Notes under the pieces: model-generated
Seen by the model: only the letters and a program-made list of their open reading frames with translations
The model's database searches: none
Told to the model about the DNA's origin: nothing
In this document: piece by piece, positions 43,122 to 51,515 of the stretch
Layout of the letters: every line of letters starts with the position of its first letter
How positions within the stretch are numbered: the first letter of the stretch is position 1
Assembly (NCBI GenBank): GCA_964577995.1
Contig: CAZOBP010000001.1
Coordinates: 1-64,000, forward strand
Source of the DNA: JAUVXJ01 sp964577995
Lineage (GTDB): Bacteria > Chloroflexota > Anaerolineae > UBA7937 > B3-Chlor
Length of the DNA: 64,000 nucleotides
Reading direction: 5' to 3'
Position numbers and translations under genes: made by a program

Positions 43122-43493
43122 TTGACCGAGGACAAGTGGAAGCAGGTCAGGGAAAAGCTTGAGGCCGCCCAGCAAGAAACAGTGGCCGAGATCAGTCGCT
43201 TGAGCGAGGTGCTGAAGTCCGAGCTAGACGCCGACCCTGAGGAGGGAGATCCAGACCTGTACGAACGCGAGAAGACGCTCGCTCTTCTGGGGAACTTGGA
43301 GGAGAAACAGTACTCCCTATCCCACGCACTAGCTAAGATGGACGACGGTACCTACGGCAAATGCGAGGTCTGTGGTCAGGACATCATTCCCGAGCGTCTC
43401 GAAGCTCTGCCGTACACCACCTACTGCGTGCAGTGCAAGGCACTGGTGGAGAGGGGTGTCATTGCCGGACCGTCCACACAGCTAGCTCGCTGA
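43122..43493 (+). CDS. TraR/DksA family zinc finger protein
   Basis: This 123-residue protein has an N-terminal helical hairpin (TEDKWKQVREKLEAAQQE...) and a C-terminal four-cysteine zinc finger: CEVCG and YCVQC, separated by QDIIPERLEALPYTT. DksA-type proteins enter the secondary channel of RNA polymerase and tune rRNA and amino acid promoters. The TTG at 43122 has GGGAGG close upstream; the longer open frame to 43044 adds residues atypical of the family. Its 3' end overlaps the convergent deaminase gene by 12 bases. Confidence 0.85.
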   Translation: MTEDKWKQVREKLEAAQQETVAEISRLSEVLKSELDADPEEGDPDLYEREKTLALLGNLEEKQYSLSHALAKMDDGTYGKCEVCGQDIIPERLEALPYTTYCVQCKALVERGVIAGPSTQLAR

Positions 43494-45272
43494 CACCGGC
43501 CAAACTACACGCCCCTCCTTGACATCGCGCAGCCCCTGGGGTGTCAACCGTATCCACGGTAGCGTGGAGAAGGTCAGGAATCCAATCGTGAACACTGGAT
43601 TGTCCAGATGGCATCCCATATCCCGGAGTATCCCGTTCATTCGCGCTATCTGACCAGCCAGTACCCCGAGTGGCTCCACAGACATCACGCCCCCGATGGG
43701 AAGCGGTATCTCAGACAGAACTTCTCCGTCGTGTGCTAGCACCAGACCGCCACCTAGCTCCTGCATGTGTTGGAAGGCCAGCACCATGTCTTCCTCTCGA
43801 CGACCGATGACCATCGGCCGATGCGGCTCATGCGCCACACTGGAGGCAAGCCCGCCAACAGGCGCACCGAGGCCCGTCAGGAACGCAGTCCTGAAGCCGG
43901 GCAGGTCCGCGTTCAGCAAGGCGATCTTGAGCACGTCACTGTCATCGGCCAGCCGAATGTGACCGTTGCGAACGGGGAGGGAGACGTCTTGGCGCTCAGT
44001 GATGGTCCGATCCAAGATGTGAATCGCCGGCACGGTGATCCAATCCGCGAGTTCCGGGCTCCGGACCTCGAAGTCCCTGGCGTCCACGCTCCTGGGAAGC
44101 ACCCGGTGGGGCAGCCAGGCCAGCCGGAGCGCCTCGGCCGGTAGGGAAGGTTGCTCTATTGCCGACTCGCCGTCCCTGGCTGCGACGCGGCCACTCGCGA
44201 TCACCAGTCTAGGCGTCACTTCTCTCAGATCATCCACCACCAGTATGTCCGCTAGTCTACCGGGCGCGATACCGCCGATTTGCGCGTCCAGACCCAGGTA
44301 TCTGGCCGGATTCACGGTAGCCATCTGGATGGCGACCATCGGTCGGATTCCTTGCTCCATGGCCGTACGCACCAGGCTATCCATGTAGCCTCGCTCGAGT
44401 ATCGAGGGCGGATCCATCCAGTCCGGGGTGAGCATCACTCTGGCCGTATCCACACTGGGCTCCCCCGCCACGAACTCCGCCAGGTGCTCCAGGTCCTGTC
44501 GGATGGAACCGTGACGCAGCATGATGTGCAATCCCAGCCGGAGTCTGTCCCTGGCCTCCCGCGCGTTGATCGCCTCGTGGCACGAGGTCAACCCTGCCGC
44601 CACCAGCGCGCCGAGCTTCTCGTAGGACGCCCCCGGAGTATGCCCCTCGATCCGTTGCTCCAAACGTCGCGCGACGGCGAACTTGCGAAGCAGGTCCTCG
44701 TCGCCGGAGATGACCCTGGGCCACGGAGTCACCTCGCTGACAGCCCTCATCTCCGGCCTCCTCAGGCACTTCTCCACCTCCTCCAGCGTGAGCACCGGCT
44801 CGCCCTCTATCTCCGGGAGGGGCGGTGTGGCCACAGGAACACTGAAGAAGAACTTCAAAGGCAGGTCCCTGGTAATCTCCACGAGCATCTCCAGGGCCCT
44901 CAGCCCCAGAGCTCCAACCGCGTCGTGGGGATCGGCCATCAAGGCGGTCGTGCCGGCGGCGAGGAGATGCGGAGTCAACGTCAAGGGGTTGGCGAAGAAG
45001 TCCACATGCGCGTGAGCATCCACGAAGCCAGGGACAAGAAAGGATCCCTCGACGTCTATCACTTCGGTCTCGGAGCCTACCTCCCTTGCTGGCGGACCCG
45101 CGTAGGCTATGTGTTTCCCCCAGACGAGGATCTGTTGACCGTCGAGTATCTCGCCGGAATACACGTTGACGAGCCTGCCGTTGAGCAAGCAAAGATCCGG
45201 CTCTCGTCTGCCCAGAGCAACCTCCATCAGTGTTCTTCTGCTCTCCAGAGTGTCCTCACTATCCACCATCAT
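43482..45272 (-). CDS. divergent adenine deaminase-like amidohydrolase
   Basis: The overall plan is that of adenine deaminase Ade: a beta-sandwich, then an amidohydrolase barrel with FVDAHAHVDFF and ADPHDAVGALG, GHTPGASYEKLGALVAAGL and SCHEAINAREA, and LTPDWMDPPS, then a C-terminal domain. The metal-binding HxHIESS motif of classical Ade is changed to HAHVDFF, and DPHEI to DPHDA. The substrate may therefore be another aminopurine or pyrimidine. The start overlaps the previous stop (ATGA). It ends the five-gene operon. Confidence 0.8.
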   Translation of the reverse strand: MMVDSEDTLESRRTLMEVALGRREPDLCLLNGRLVNVYSGEILDGQQILVWGKHIAYAGPPAREVGSETEVIDVEGSFLVPGFVDAHAHVDFFANPLTLTPHLLAAGTTALMADPHDAVGALGLRALEMLVEITRDLPLKFFFSVPVATPPLPEIEGEPVLTLEEVEKCLRRPEMRAVSEVTPWPRVISGDEDLLRKFAVARRLEQRIEGHTPGASYEKLGALVAAGLTSCHEAINAREARDRLRLGLHIMLRHGSIRQDLEHLAEFVAGEPSVDTARVMLTPDWMDPPSILERGYMDSLVRTAMEQGIRPMVAIQMATVNPARYLGLDAQIGGIAPGRLADILVVDDLREVTPRLVIASGRVAARDGESAIEQPSLPAEALRLAWLPHRVLPRSVDARDFEVRSPELADWITVPAIHILDRTITERQDVSLPVRNGHIRLADDSDVLKIALLNADLPGFRTAFLTGLGAPVGGLASSVAHEPHRPMVIGRREEDMVLAFQHMQELGGGLVLAHDGEVLSEIPLPIGGVMSVEPLGVLAGQIARMNGILRDMGCHLDNPVFTIGFLTFSTLPWIRLTPQGLRDVKEGRVVWPVSAS

Positions 45273-46111
45273 CGTCGCAAGCCCAGCAATCGGGCAGCAT
45301 TCCCTCCCAGGATCTTGGCCTTGCTCTCCTCGCTCAGGGGCAGACTACGGATATCTGCGATGTTGCCCTTGATATCGGTGAGGGCGGGCCAGTCCGAACC
45401 GAAGATGATCTTATCCGCGTTCCTCTCCAGGTTGGGGAAGTAGGTAGGCAGCTTCAGCGGCGGAAGGCCCGTGATTTCCATGTACACATTTTCGTGCAAC
45501 TGGGCCAGGAAGAACGCTGCGTCGTACCAGAAGCCTCGCCCACTATGGGCCATGAGGATCACAAGCTCCGGGAAATCGACCACCACGTCATCCACGTACA
45601 GCGGATCGCCATACTTCAGTCGTGCCCCGTGGAACACCGATGAGCCGGTATGGACCAGGATTGGCACTCCCAGCCTCTGGGCCTCGGCATACATGGGGTA
45701 CAAGCGGCTGTCGTTGACGTAGAAGTGCTGGTAGGTGGGGTACAGCTTCAGCCCTCGACAGCCGATATCGCTGATACAGTGGCGCAATTCGCTCCCCAGG
45801 TCGGCAGTGACGTAGGGATTGATGTTCGCGAAAGGTATGAGCCGGTCACTAGCCTCGCAGAACTCCGCCACTCGCTCGTTAGGGCTGGTGCCGGTGATCG
45901 ACGGGTTGGTCTCGGCCAGGGCTACCGCGTAGTCCACCCCCTGCTCGTCCAGATAGTCGAGCATCGCCTGTGGGCTGCTCAACACCCGACGGAGATGAAC
46001 GATGGTCTCCTCGCCTGCATGCTCTCTGAGCCAGCCGCAGAACCAATCGCTGTACTCGTCGGCCGTGGTCACGTGGAAGTGGAAATCAACGACTGGCGGA
46101 TTCATAACCAT
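45269..46111 (-). CDS. amidohydrolase-2 family hydrolase
   Basis: The 280-residue TIM-barrel metal hydrolase has VDFHFHVTT near the start (HxH), GLKLYPTYQHF, VPILVHTGS (His), LVILMAHSGRG (His) and IIFGSDWP (Asp). This pattern fits the amidohydrolase-2/ACMSD-like family. It lies between an isomerase-like gene and the Ade-like gene with overlapping ends, so all act in one pathway. The substrate cannot be read from sequence. The ATG at 46111 has GGAG 11 bases upstream; 46105 is an alternative. Confidence 0.8.
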   Translation of the reverse strand: MVMNPPVVDFHFHVTTADEYSDWFCGWLREHAGEETIVHLRRVLSSPQAMLDYLDEQGVDYAVALAETNPSITGTSPNERVAEFCEASDRLIPFANINPYVTADLGSELRHCISDIGCRGLKLYPTYQHFYVNDSRLYPMYAEAQRLGVPILVHTGSSVFHGARLKYGDPLYVDDVVVDFPELVILMAHSGRGFWYDAAFFLAQLHENVYMEITGLPPLKLPTYFPNLERNADKIIFGSDWPALTDIKGNIADIRSLPLSEESKAKILGGNAARLLGLRR

Positions 46112-46956
46112 GGTTGCACCCGCTCCAGACTCTCCAGCAAGTCGTCTTCGTTGTTCACCTCTAGGATCACCACTCCCCCGTAGCCTCCTTCATCCAGTCT
46201 ATTCATCAGCGCCACATAGTCCACCGAGCCTCTTCCCAGCGGCAAGTGATCTCTCGTGGCGGGGACGCGCCCGCCCACAGCCATGGCGTCGTGTAGGTGT
46301 ATCTCGCCTATGAGCCCCCAATACCGATCGAGGAACTCCAGCGGATCTCCGCCTTGTACGGCAAGGTGTCCCACGTCGAAACAGATCTTCGTCCCCTGCC
46401 GCTCCACCAGTGGCGCGAACAACTCGAAAGGGATTCGCTCCAGGTTCTCCACACACAGCTCATCCAGACAAATCACGCCGCCCAGCTCCCCCAGGGTGCG
46501 CTCGGCACTCCGCAAGATCTCGCCCAGGAGCTGCTGCTTCTCCCCTTCCGGCATCTGTTGAAGCGTCCCCAGCAGCGAAGTCCAGACACCCCACAAGTGA
46601 ACCACGTAGGATTCGATGGACAGGCCCCGCGTCGCCTCCAGCACCTGCGACATACACATCACGGTGGCCTGACGCACCGGCTCCGCGAGGCTGGCACCGT
46701 CGAGCCATAGGAACGGTAAGTGGATACTGCACGCGAAGCCCAGTTCTCTCTGCAACTCCGCCACCTGCTCGTAGTAGCCCTTGCCGAACGCATCAGGGTA
46801 TAGAGTCGTGAAATCGCCATTCAATTCGACAGCGCTCACCTGCAACTCCTCCACGAGTCGACGGATGGCGCGCAGATGCGCCTCCCTCGCGTCTCGAGAC
46901 CCGCTGCCCTTCAAACCCCAGCCCACCAATGGGATCACCCCGGCGCCCAACTTCAC
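46102..46956 (-). CDS. sugar phosphate isomerase/epimerase-like TIM barrel
   Basis: This 284-residue protein of the AP-endonuclease-2/xylose-isomerase-like fold has VSAVELNGDFTTLYPDAF, FACSIHLPFLW, VVHLWGVW, VICLDELCVENLE (metal Glu), ICFDVGHLAVQGGDP (Asp, His), GEIHLHDAMAVGG (HxH) and VVILEVNNE (Glu). The ligands for a divalent metal are all present. The GTG start at 46956 overlaps the previous stop (GTGA), after GGAGAAGGG. It probably isomerises a sugar or related acid. Substrate unknown. Confidence 0.82.
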   Translation of the reverse strand: MKLGAGVIPLVGWGLKGSGSRDAREAHLRAIRRLVEELQVSAVELNGDFTTLYPDAFGKGYYEQVAELQRELGFACSIHLPFLWLDGASLAEPVRQATVMCMSQVLEATRGLSIESYVVHLWGVWTSLLGTLQQMPEGEKQQLLGEILRSAERTLGELGGVICLDELCVENLERIPFELFAPLVERQGTKICFDVGHLAVQGGDPLEFLDRYWGLIGEIHLHDAMAVGGRVPATRDHLPLGRGSVDYVALMNRLDEGGYGGVVILEVNNEDDLLESLERVQPWL

Positions 46957-47333
46957 GATCCGTTTCCCTTCTCCGAGTCGAGCCAGGAGGAGATGCCCCT
47001 GCACTCCTCTTCAGGGTACTTCTCGGCATTCTTGGCCAGCTTGTCCAGTACCGCAGTGGTCACGTCAAGTTCGACTGAGTTGGCGAAGCTGAGAGCATAG
47101 ATAAGAACATCCGCCAGTTCCTCTGCAATTCTCGCTACGCTGCCATCATCATCCGCCTGCCTACGCGCCTCATCGGACTCCAGCCACAAGAACTCCTCCA
47201 TGAGTTCGGCCGCCTCGATGGCGATGGCCATGCTCAGGTTCTTGGGAGTGTGGAACTGCTCCCACTCCCGCCTGTCCCTGAACTCCCTCACCGCTCGTCT
47301 GAGACTCTCAAGGGTGGTGTTGCTGTCATCCAT
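46953..47333 (-). CDS. MazG-like nucleotide pyrophosphohydrolase
   Basis: This 126-residue all-helical protein is of the dCTPase/MazG-like type, with FHTPKNLSMAIAIEAAELMEEF and EELADVLIYALSFANSVELD (the EExxE and ExxD metal motifs). Such enzymes remove abnormal or surplus nucleotides. It starts with the ATG at 47333, inside the end of the beta-propeller gene. It fits the nucleotide theme of the downstream Ade-like deaminase. Confidence 0.88.
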   Translation of the reverse strand: MDDSNTTLESLRRAVREFRDRREWEQFHTPKNLSMAIAIEAAELMEEFLWLESDEARRQADDDGSVARIAEELADVLIYALSFANSVELDVTTAVLDKLAKNAEKYPEEECRGISSWLDSEKGNGS

Positions 47334-48552
47334 CGTACTCACACCAAACCGGTTCCGTGTCATCGAAGGCGTTGTCCGTCAGGCGCATCTGGTCGCTGCC
47401 GTCTTGGCGCACGAGGTAGATCTCTCGGGCGTCGAGGCCCTCCCCCCGACCCGTGTAGGCTACGCACACTATCCACTCGCCGTCAGGCGACCACTGAGCC
47501 TGCTCCGCTCCTGAGGGAAACGACGTGATACGCCTCTGGTCGCTTGCGTCCGCATTCATGATGTATATCTGCTGGTTGCCTTCCCGGTCCGAGGTGAAGG
47601 CGATCAAATCGCTGTTCGGTGACCAGGCTGGATACGAGTCCAGTCCGGGGTTCTCCGTCAGCCTGGAGATGGCTCCATCCTGAACGGAGATGCGGAAGAT
47701 CTCCCAATTGCCCTGGCTCTGAGAGGCAAAGACCAGGAACGAGCCATCAGGAGACCAACTTGGCTGTTCCGCAAGCGAGTCCCCACTAGTGAGTTGAAAC
47801 TGGCCGCCGCCATCGGGGTTCATGATGAACAGTTGGCTCAGACCATACCGATCTGAGACGAAGCCGATGCTTTCTCCGTCCGGCGCCCAGCGGGGCGAAT
47901 GATCACGCCCCAGGCTGACCGTCAGGTCCAGACTCTGGCCCGTTTCCAGTTCCACCAGGCGTATGTCAGCACCACCTGTGGGCCGGCCCGCGGTGTAGAG
48001 CATGGCACCAGTATCGCCGCACGACGGCTGACGTTTCTCTTCTGGCCCACTGGTGATACCCTCGGATTCGCCGCCATCAGTCGGCATGGTGTAGATCTCG
48101 TAATTCCCGGTACGATTGCTGGCGAAGGCAATGCGCCCTGGTGGCGCGATGGCAACCACCAGGGATCGCGACTCCACGGCTGAGCCGGTAAGATCCCGCA
48201 CTCGGACGGTGACTCGATGGTGCCCCGGGAGCTGGGCCATCCAGGAATGGGTGATAGACCAATCAGTCAAGCCAGTCACGCGAGGGCTGGGCAGCGAATC
48301 GACCACAGCCCCGTCCACCAGCAACTCGGACTTGATCAGGCCTTTTCCCGTGGCCGCAGCGTGCACGACCATAGTCTCCCCCGCCACCACGATGGAGCCA
48401 CTGGATGGAGAGACCATACGGAGTTCGGCAACCCCCACGCCAGAGAGTCCATAGCCCGCGATGAACACGATCAGAGCCCCACATGCCAGCACCAACGCCA
48501 GGCTGAGGGGAAGCAGTACAGCCTTCTCAGGAACGGAAACTCTCTCGGCCAC
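47326..48552 (-). CDS. membrane-anchored TolB/PD40-type beta-propeller protein
   Basis: An N-terminal membrane helix (LLPLSLALVLACGALIVFI) and an Ig-like domain (SPSSGSIVVAGETMVVHA) come first. About six WD40-like TolB repeats follow, each with a motif such as IAFASNRTGNYEIYTM, HSPRWAPDGESIGFVSDRYG or YPAWSPNSDLIAFTSDREG. Such propellers bind proteins or peptides. The start is uncertain: GTG at 48552 follows AGGA, while 48600 (ATG) and 48609 (GTG) lie close to or inside the terminator. It heads the five-gene operon. Confidence 0.8.
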   Translation of the reverse strand: MAERVSVPEKAVLLPLSLALVLACGALIVFIAGYGLSGVGVAELRMVSPSSGSIVVAGETMVVHAAATGKGLIKSELLVDGAVVDSLPSPRVTGLTDWSITHSWMAQLPGHHRVTVRVRDLTGSAVESRSLVVAIAPPGRIAFASNRTGNYEIYTMPTDGGESEGITSGPEEKRQPSCGDTGAMLYTAGRPTGGADIRLVELETGQSLDLTVSLGRDHSPRWAPDGESIGFVSDRYGLSQLFIMNPDGGGQFQLTSGDSLAEQPSWSPDGSFLVFASQSQGNWEIFRISVQDGAISRLTENPGLDSYPAWSPNSDLIAFTSDREGNQQIYIMNADASDQRRITSFPSGAEQAQWSPDGEWIVCVAYTGRGEGLDAREIYLVRQDGSDQMRLTDNAFDDTEPVWCEYDG

Positions 48553-48610
48553 GGCGCACCGTCCTGTGTACACGACACCGACTCCCAGACTCCCAAGCAT
48601 GCAAAACACA

Positions 48611-48643
48611 ATCGCAGAGATCCTGAGTCAAGACCTCTGCGAT
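48611..48643 (-). terminator. terminator of the secreted protein gene
   Basis: ATCGCAGAG (48611-48619) and CTCTGCGAT (48635-48643) form a perfect 9-bp stem. On the minus strand it is followed by TGTGTTTTGC. Confidence 0.65.
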
Positions 48644-48683
48644 CGTGACTACTTCGTGTCTTGAGGTTTGAGTTGCCAGCTCG

Positions 48684-49337
48684 CTACCCCTCGAAGGTTA
48701 TGCCGTCGACGTTGAGCAAGACCTCACGGCCCGCCGTAGGCCACTTCTTCCACAACCTGATGAAGAGGGTCAGGCTCTTGGACTCAGCCTTGACATTCAT
48801 GCAAAAGGAGTCCATCTCCTCACCAGGCTCGGTGCGTGGATAGACGGTGTCCCAGGGCAAGTCCGTCCAATCGTCCGCCGCCAGTGCAGACCAGTCGGTA
48901 CCGCCGTGCTGGTCAATCCCCACCTGAGCAGTGTAGCCCCAGCTCATCGGATCCGGGTCTCCCGCTAGTGAGCGAAGCATGCCATGCAGGCACAGCTCAT
49001 AGGTGGTGCCAGTCTCGACCGACAGCTCTTGGTAGATGCCAGCGTAACGGTCGGGGTCCGAAGCTCCCCGGCATATGGTGTTGATCTCAATCAACTGGGA
49101 ATGGGCACCATCATATACCACGGGAAGCCAGGTATCGTCATGGAAGCTAGCGGTCATCTCACCGCCGTTGTCGAACTGGTGCCAACTGTAGGCAACACCA
49201 TCGACGCCGAAACCGCCCTCGAAATCGCCATTGGTCACGAGGTTGTCCGCGGGTCCGGCAATGGAAGGCACGACAACGATGACCACGAGCAAGGCCAGCA
49301 ACGCCAGAACGGATCCTATCCCGACTCGCACTTTCAT
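48684..49337 (-). CDS. secreted protein with CBM-like beta-sandwich
   Basis: A signal peptide (VLALLALLVVIVVVPSIAG) is followed by NLVTNGDFEGGFGVDGVAYSW and then a beta-rich domain ending LLNVDGITFEG. The start and end resemble CBM4/9- or CBM-like jelly rolls that hold carbohydrates. No catalytic motif is seen. The ATG follows GGGAGGAG. The mRNA has a leader of about 220 bases with a strong ribosome site and a tiny reading frame upstream. Confidence 0.7.
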   Translation of the reverse strand: MKVRVGIGSVLALLALLVVIVVVPSIAGPADNLVTNGDFEGGFGVDGVAYSWHQFDNGGEMTASFHDDTWLPVVYDGAHSQLIEINTICRGASDPDRYAGIYQELSVETGTTYELCLHGMLRSLAGDPDPMSWGYTAQVGIDQHGGTDWSALAADDWTDLPWDTVYPRTEPGEEMDSFCMNVKAESKSLTLFIRLWKKWPTAGREVLLNVDGITFEG

Positions 49338-49412
49338 CACTCCTCCCTTGTCACATTCTAGCCAGCCCCGACTACTGCGCCAAACATCGGGGCATGGAGA
49401 CGGGCACGGAAA

Positions 49413-49451
49413 TCACCGCAGCGTCGAAGCGGCGACCTCCCCCACGGTCAC
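49413..49451 (-). CDS. possible 12-codon leader peptide
   Basis: GTG at 49451 begins MTVGEVAASTLR and a stop. Twelve bases at 49467-49456 (AAAGGAGGTGAT) match the whole 16S rRNA 3' end, and the distance from GGAGG to GTG is 8 bases. This is far stronger than the site of the downstream gene. The peptide carries no run of one amino acid, so attenuation by starvation is not obvious. Confidence 0.4.
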   Translation of the reverse strand: MTVGEVAASTLR

Positions 49452-49562
49452 GGACATCACCTCCTTTCGGTACATATCGCTGGCAGATCTCTCGAGTGCA
49501 AACAAAAGACCTGATGCCCACGCCCCCAGAGTCTCTTTCCATGAGGGCATCCCTTACCAAAC

Positions 49563-49591
49563 AGTATACCACAGTCTGAACACTGTCGCAA
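49563..49591 (-). promoter_or_regulatory. promoter for the secreted CBM-like protein gene
   Basis: TTGCGA (49591-49586) and TATACT (49568-49563) have a 17-base spacer that contains a short inverted repeat, ACAGT/ACTGT. Confidence 0.55.
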
Positions 49592-49641
49592 TATCTGCAA
49601 CCTTAAACCTGGCGCGTTGCGGTCCAGGCACACTGACCCAA

Positions 49642-50214
49642 CTAGAAAGCGGGCTTGCAGAGGATCTCATTGACCCGCAGGTCGAAGAAGTCGTCGGCAT
49701 TGGCGCCCCTTAAGATGACCGCCGTGTCTGCGCCACGGCCGGTGCCTCCGATGGCCAGAACGGGCTCACCAGTGCGGATCAACCCCGCGTCGGCCGACAT
49801 GAGTGTGATCTCACATGCCACCTTCATCCCCTCGCCGAAGATGCGCAGAGTATAGGCTATGATCTCATCCACCTGGTACGTGTTGAGTTTGCGTCGAATG
49901 GCGCGATTCACCCCAGCGAAGGCATGTTGGCACGTTAGGAGGCGGGCACCACCAGCAAGTATCGCCTCCTTGTTCTCGTCGGTCAACTCCTGAACGTTGG
50001 GCTCGCTGCTGCCCGTCGAATGGGTGACCACCACCAGATGATAGCCCTGAAAGACTTCAGTTGCTCTCTTGCCGGTCTCACCGCCTGTAGTGGCGATCAC
50101 TACCTGGCGCAGTCCCAACTGTTCGGCCCGTTCTCTGGCAATCTGGAGCGTGCGCTCCATGTTGTGCTTGCCAGGTCTCTCGAAATACGTGATCCCACCG
50201 GTGCTTTCAGACAC
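49642..50214 (-). CDS. pyruvate kinase C-terminal-domain-like protein
   Basis: This 190-residue protein resembles the stand-alone pyruvate kinase alpha/beta domain family. Motifs are ITYFERPGKHNMERTLQIA, VVIATTGGETGKRA, VVVTHSTGS, GARLLTCQHAFAGVNRAI and GGTGRGADTAVILRGANA. The catalytic barrel of pyruvate kinase is absent, so it is likely a ligand-binding or regulatory protein; its role is not established. The surrounding genes (secreted proteins) give no clue. The start has GAGGAG upstream. Confidence 0.8.
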   Translation of the reverse strand: MSESTGGITYFERPGKHNMERTLQIARERAEQLGLRQVVIATTGGETGKRATEVFQGYHLVVVTHSTGSSEPNVQELTDENKEAILAGGARLLTCQHAFAGVNRAIRRKLNTYQVDEIIAYTLRIFGEGMKVACEITLMSADAGLIRTGEPVLAIGGTGRGADTAVILRGANADDFFDLRVNEILCKPAF

Positions 50215-50262
50215 GATACCCTCCTCTTGTCGCTCGCATAGCCATCGCGATCATCCCACTGC

Positions 50263-50309
50263 GGAAAAAGGAAACACGCGACCGCCGTCTTGGTTCTCGT
50301 GGTCGCGTG
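50263..50309 (-). terminator. terminator of the PEP-CTERM-like protein gene
   Basis: CACGCGACC pairs with GGTCGCGTG (50275-50309) and on the minus strand is followed by TTTCCTTTTTCC. A smaller ACGGGTC/GACCCGT hairpin lies just upstream near 50335. The rest of the 205-bp gap to the coding region holds nothing else recognised. Confidence 0.7.
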
Positions 50310-50419
50310 CTGGATCCACCACAACGGGTCACCGACCCGTGCCTGGCGGGAGCCACTTCTCTCGATTGTCGCTGATCTCTCCGTCTGTCAGGCTCTCGGG
50401 GGTGAGCCTCTTCAGACCG

Positions 50420-51004
50420 CTACGCTCTGTACTTGGCCCAACGCATCCCTGCGTAGCTGGCTAGACCGGCCAGACCACTTCCCAGGAGCAGAAGGGTGCC
50501 TGCCTCGGGCACGAACTCCTCCTCCACGTCCACGGTCCGCCGAGGCCGGTACTCCAGCGCGGGGTCCTCTACGACGAGCACAGCGGTGTTCACGATCCGA
50601 TACCCTCCGGGCACCGTGTCTCGGACAGTACAGGTGATCCTGATGGTCACCTTTGTCCCCGCAGTGACGTTGCCCACGTCCACAGTGACCAACTGTCCGG
50701 ACCAACTGGCGGTTCCCTGAGATGTCCAGACAGAGTCTATCCGCAAGTAGGGGTCCAGATCGTCTGTGACGACCACGTTGTACCACGTGTCCGGACCAGC
50801 GGTGAACGTGATCTCGAAGACCAGCTCTTCACCTCCTACGACGGTGGTCTTGTCACTAGTCTTGACCGGGGGTACGCTTTGCTGTTGAGCGTGCTTCTGA
50901 GCGGGCGTGGCCCAGGCAGTGGAAGTCAGGGAGAGCAGCCCCACGAGAACCAGTGCCGTGGACACGAGAACCACGAATCCCCATCGTTTCTTCCGTTCCC
51001 TCAC
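50420..51004 (-). CDS. secreted protein with DUF11-like domain and PEP-CTERM-like anchor
   Basis: A signal peptide (residues about 8-32, ending AWA) leads to a beta domain with VVGGEELVFEITFTAG and DDLDPYLRIDS, typical of DUF11/isopeptide-type repeats. The C-terminus reads VPEAGTLLLLGSGLAGLA, then a short helix and basic tail. This is the pattern of PEP-CTERM signals cut by exosortase (VPEPxTLLLLGxGLAG). No exosortase is found in the window. The GTG start has GGGAGG 8 bases upstream. Confidence 0.8.
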   Translation of the reverse strand: MRERKKRWGFVVLVSTALVLVGLLSLTSTAWATPAQKHAQQQSVPPVKTSDKTTVVGGEELVFEITFTAGPDTWYNVVVTDDLDPYLRIDSVWTSQGTASWSGQLVTVDVGNVTAGTKVTIRITCTVRDTVPGGYRIVNTAVLVVEDPALEYRPRRTVDVEEEFVPEAGTLLLLGSGLAGLASYAGMRWAKYRA

Positions 51005-51079
51005 CTCTTACTCCTCCCTCTTCAAGTGATTCACCTCTGATACTCCCCTCGATGGGTACAGGCAACATCCTTATCTCCT

Positions 51080-51108
51080 ATCTTAGCACAGATTCGCACA
51101 GGAGTCAA
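51080..51108 (-). promoter_or_regulatory. promoter for the PEP-CTERM-like protein gene
   Basis: TTGACT (51108-51103) and TAAGAT (51085-51080) have a 17-base spacer on the minus strand, with about 70 bases of leader. Confidence 0.6.
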
Positions 51109-51512
51109 GCGGGTTCCGTGGACCGATCCAGACACGGCAACGGACTTGCCTCAGAGGCAGGCCACGTTCTGACCACCTCCAAGGCGGCCCCTCGCACCTG
51201 CTTCAGCAACGACCTTGGCAGGTGCCCGGCCTCCGTGTCCACCGCTGCTGGGCCTTCCCAGACGCTCCAACCCCCCGCCCTGCAAGGGCATGGTCTGCCG
51301 GAGAGACAAGCACCGTGGTCTGGCAGCGTGCCCTGGCACTACGCGCGAGAGTGGCCTTGACACGGCAGCCGCAGAGGCGGACAATTCAGCAACCGGTAGC
51401 GACGGGCCGCGAAGGACGTTGTCACCCCCCAGGGCTGGGCACCAGCGCGCAACGGACGAGCAACTCACAAGAGCGATTGCCATGAGAGAGCAGACCTTCT
51501 CTTCGTGAGGAA
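51109..51512. other. 400-bp intergenic region
   Basis: Apart from the + strand promoter candidate at 51357-51385, I see no gene, repeat or RNA. Open frames here are short and have no family features. Confidence 0.4.
51357..51385 (+). promoter_or_regulatory. possible promoter for the THEP1 NTPase gene
   Basis: A perfect TTGACA (51357-51362) and GACAAT (51380-51385) have a 17-base spacer. The leader would be about 125 bases. Confidence 0.35.
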
Positions 51513-51515
51513 GTG

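Larger units (their letters stand above)
49338..49641. other. 300-bp leader of the secreted protein gene
   Basis: It holds the promoter (49563-49591), a 7-bp stem GATGCCC/GGGCATC (49513-49551), a perfect Shine-Dalgarno and a 12-codon frame. No known riboswitch consensus is recognised. Confidence 0.4.

Noticed and set aside
44280..45443. 387-codon open frame on the + strand
   Set aside because: It is antisense to the Ade-like and amidohydrolase genes, whose motifs and overlapping junctions are convincing.
49456..49467. Match to the 3' end of 16S rRNA on the + strand
   Set aside because: It is not an rRNA fragment; the bases next to it do not follow the rRNA. It acts as a Shine-Dalgarno on the other strand.
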